NCBI GenBank assembly: GCA_036374435.1
Contig: DASUTU010000050.1
Coordinates: 1 to 22,219, forward strand
Direction of reading: 5' to 3'
Length of the DNA: 22,219 nucleotides
Source of the DNA: CALGFI01 sp036374435
Lineage (GTDB): Bacteria > Actinomycetota > UBA4738 > HRBIN12
In this document: one piece after another, positions 20,782 to 22,219 of the stretch
Numbering within the stretch: position 1 is the stretch's first letter
Layout of the letters: every line of letters begins with the position of its first letter
Notes under the pieces: model-generated
What the model was told of the DNA's origin: nothing
Databases searched by the model: none
Seen by the model: only the letters and a program-made list of their open reading frames with translations
Program-made: the position numbers and the translations under genes

Positions 20782-22116
20782 GTGACCGTGTTCGACCCGC
20801 GCGACGTAGTGGCCGCCAAGCGCGACGGTAACCGTCTCGATCCTGATGAGCTTCGGGCATTCGTCTTGGCCTACTCGAGGGATGAGGTGTCCGACGAGCT
20901 CGCCGCGGCCTTCCTGATGGCGGCGTTCATCAACGGACTCGACGACGCCGAGACCCTGGCCCTGACACGGGCCATGGTCGACTCCGGCCGGACGTTGACG
21001 CTCGGCGGCATCAGCCGACCCACGGTGGACAAGCACTCGACGGGCGGCGTGGCCGACGGCGTTACGCTGGTGTTCGCCCCGCTGGCCGCCTCGCTCGGCC
21101 TGGCCGTGGCCAAGCTCTCCGGACGGGGCCTCGGCCACACGGGCGGGACGCTGGACAAGCTCGAGTCGGTCCCGGGCCTCCGGACGGACCTAGAGCCGGA
21201 GGCGTTCGAGCGCCAGGTCGAGCTGATCGGGTGTGCCGTGGCGGCCCAGACGGCCGACCTCGTCCCGGCCGACCGCGCGCTCTACGCGCTGCGCGACGCA
21301 ACGGCCACGGTCGGTTCGACCTCGCTCATCGCGGCCAGCGTGATGTCGAAGAAGCTGGCCGTCGAGACCGACCTGGTCCTGCTCGACGTCAAGGCGGGGA
21401 GCGGGGCGTTCATGCGCACTCCCGAAGAAGGCAGGGCGCTCGCCAAGGTCTGTGCCCGGCTGGCCGCCGACTGGCGACGACGGGCCCGGGTGGCGGTCAC
21501 CGACATGTCGCAGCCGCTCGGCACCGCGATCGGCAACGCCCTCGACGTGGTCGAGGCCGTCGAGGTGCTTCGCGGCGGCGGCCACGGGCGGTTGCGGGAC
21601 GCCGTCGTCATGTTCACCGGCGAGGCCCTCAGCCATCTGACCGGCGTCGGCATGGGGGAGGGGAGGGCCCGTGCCGCCGCCGCCTTGGACTCGGGCGACG
21701 CCGTGGAGTCGCTCCGGCGGATGGTGGACGCGCAGGGCGGCGACCCGGCCGTGGTGGACGACCCGGTGGGCGTGCTGCCGAGAGCCCCGGTCGTGGCGCC
21801 GATCCTGGCCTCGGAAGACGGCGTCTTGTCCTCCGTCGACGCCGAAGCCCTGGGGCGGGCCAGCGGCGACCTCGGGGCGGGGCGCCGCAAGAAGGGTGAC
21901 CCCGTCGACCCCGCCGTCGGGATCGTGTTCGAGACGAAGATCGGCGACCGCGTGCAGCGGGGGCAAGAGCTCGGCGCCGTTCACGCTCGGGGGCGCGACG
22001 ACGCCGACGACTGCCTTCGCCGGATCGCCGAGGCACTCACGTGGAGCGAAGAACCAGTGGAGCCCCCGCCGCTCGTGTACGGGTGGTACGGCGACGACGA
22101 GGGAGGCGACGGGTGA
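20782..22116 (+). CDS. deoA: Pyrimidine-nucleoside/thymidine phosphorylase
   Basis: 444 aa. Phosphorolysis of thymidine or uridine to base plus (deoxy)ribose-1-phosphate, the substrate of DeoB. Signatures: KHSTGGVADG (84-93, phosphate binding; GVGD in most relatives), SGRGLGHTGGTLDKLE (113-128, the family pattern), SVMSKKLA, MSQPLGTAIGNALDVVEAVEVL, and a C-terminal PYNP_C domain with GRRKKGDPVDPAVG. TP (deoA) and broad-specificity PyNP (pdp) cannot be separated by eye. GTG 20782 is preceded by GGGGGG (20771-20776). GTG 20788 is an alternative start. It overlaps the M50 gene by 4 nt. Confidence 0.93.
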   Translation: MTVFDPRDVVAAKRDGNRLDPDELRAFVLAYSRDEVSDELAAAFLMAAFINGLDDAETLALTRAMVDSGRTLTLGGISRPTVDKHSTGGVADGVTLVFAPLAASLGLAVAKLSGRGLGHTGGTLDKLESVPGLRTDLEPEAFERQVELIGCAVAAQTADLVPADRALYALRDATATVGSTSLIAASVMSKKLAVETDLVLLDVKAGSGAFMRTPEEGRALAKVCARLAADWRRRARVAVTDMSQPLGTAIGNALDVVEAVEVLRGGGHGRLRDAVVMFTGEALSHLTGVGMGEGRARAAAALDSGDAVESLRRMVDAQGGDPAVVDDPVGVLPRAPVVAPILASEDGVLSSVDAEALGRASGDLGAGRRKKGDPVDPAVGIVFETKIGDRVQRGQELGAVHARGRDDADDCLRRIAEALTWSEEPVEPPPLVYGWYGDDEGGDG

Positions 22117-22219
22117 GCCTGGACAACCTCAAGATCGCCGTCTACCTGGCCGTCGCGCTGGTGCCGGCCCTCGTGCTGCACGAGTACGCCCACGCGTTCG
22201 CGGCCGACCGTCTCGGCGA
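22113..22219 (+). CDS. Site-2 protease family (peptidase M50), 5' fragment
   Basis: 35 codons before the window ends. GTG 22113 overlaps the deoA stop (GTGA). The protein starts MSLDNLKIAVYL, enters a hydrophobic helix and reaches the zinc-binding HEYAH motif (H23, E24, H27). That places it in the short site-2 protease family, metalloproteases cutting within membranes. The third zinc ligand lies outside the window. Confidence 0.85.
   Translation, partial: MSLDNLKIAVYLAVALVPALVLHEYAHAFAADRLG

Noticed and set aside
1..22219. Search by eye for CRISPR arrays, insertion sequences, prophage or toxin-antitoxin genes
   Set aside because: No regularly spaced repeats, transposase, phage or toxin-antitoxin-like genes seen. 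The only integrase-type gene is the housekeeping xerD.

Overview
The window is about 22 kb of very GC-rich bacterial chromosome with dense coding, many GTG starts and frequent 4-nt ATGA/GTGA gene overlaps. The gene order points to Actinomycetota (Actinobacteria). The series TPR protein, HAD phosphatase, tlyA, NAD kinase, recN, steA, steB, pyrG, Nudix ADP-ribose pyrophosphatase, xerD follows, as far as I recall, the Mycobacterium tuberculosis Rv1691-Rv1701 region and its Streptomyces counterpart. Extra genes interrupt this backbone (MBL hydrolase, SSB-like protein, DUF1015, second TPR gene, rhomboid, two glycan genes, cyclase fusion, ald), which suggests a deep-branching lineage outside the well-studied genera. 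This lineage call is an inference from gene order and protein character; no phylogeny was run.

Layout. 1-515: the 3' end of a 23S rRNA gene, a short spacer, 5S rRNA and a strong UUCG-loop terminator, which together form the end of an rRNA operon. 561-3782: small transcription units in alternating orientation, namely a TPR protein (+), an MBL-fold hydrolase (-), a short SSB-like protein (+) and a DUF1015 protein (-). Convergent ends overlap or nearly touch. 3788-4944: a TPR protein coupled to an HAD-IIA phosphatase. 4975-5775: a rhomboid protease on the minus strand. From 5901 everything is on the plus strand.

5901-9626: a phasin/UbiK-like coiled-coil protein, TlyA rRNA methyltransferase, NAD kinase and RecN, tightly packed. 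9796-13272: SteA, SteB, a GT2 glycosyltransferase and a short MraY/WecA-like membrane transferase, each overlapping the next by 3-4 nt. This quartet looks like a cell-envelope or cell-separation module and is the most interesting part of the window. 13358-16891: CTP synthase, Nudix hydrolase and an alpha/beta-hydrolase fused to a class III nucleotide cyclase whose purine-selecting lysine is replaced. 16975-19474: alanine dehydrogenase, XerD recombinase and a DksA/TraR-type zinc-finger protein. 19476-22219: phosphopentomutase and pyrimidine-nucleoside phosphorylase, two consecutive steps of nucleoside salvage/catabolism, then the start of an M50 site-2 protease cut by the window end.

I see no insertion sequence, prophage, CRISPR array or tRNA gene. 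No stretch above 300 bases lacks a gene. Functions are read from motifs in the translated sequence. Comparisons with named homologues rely on memory and are marked as such.
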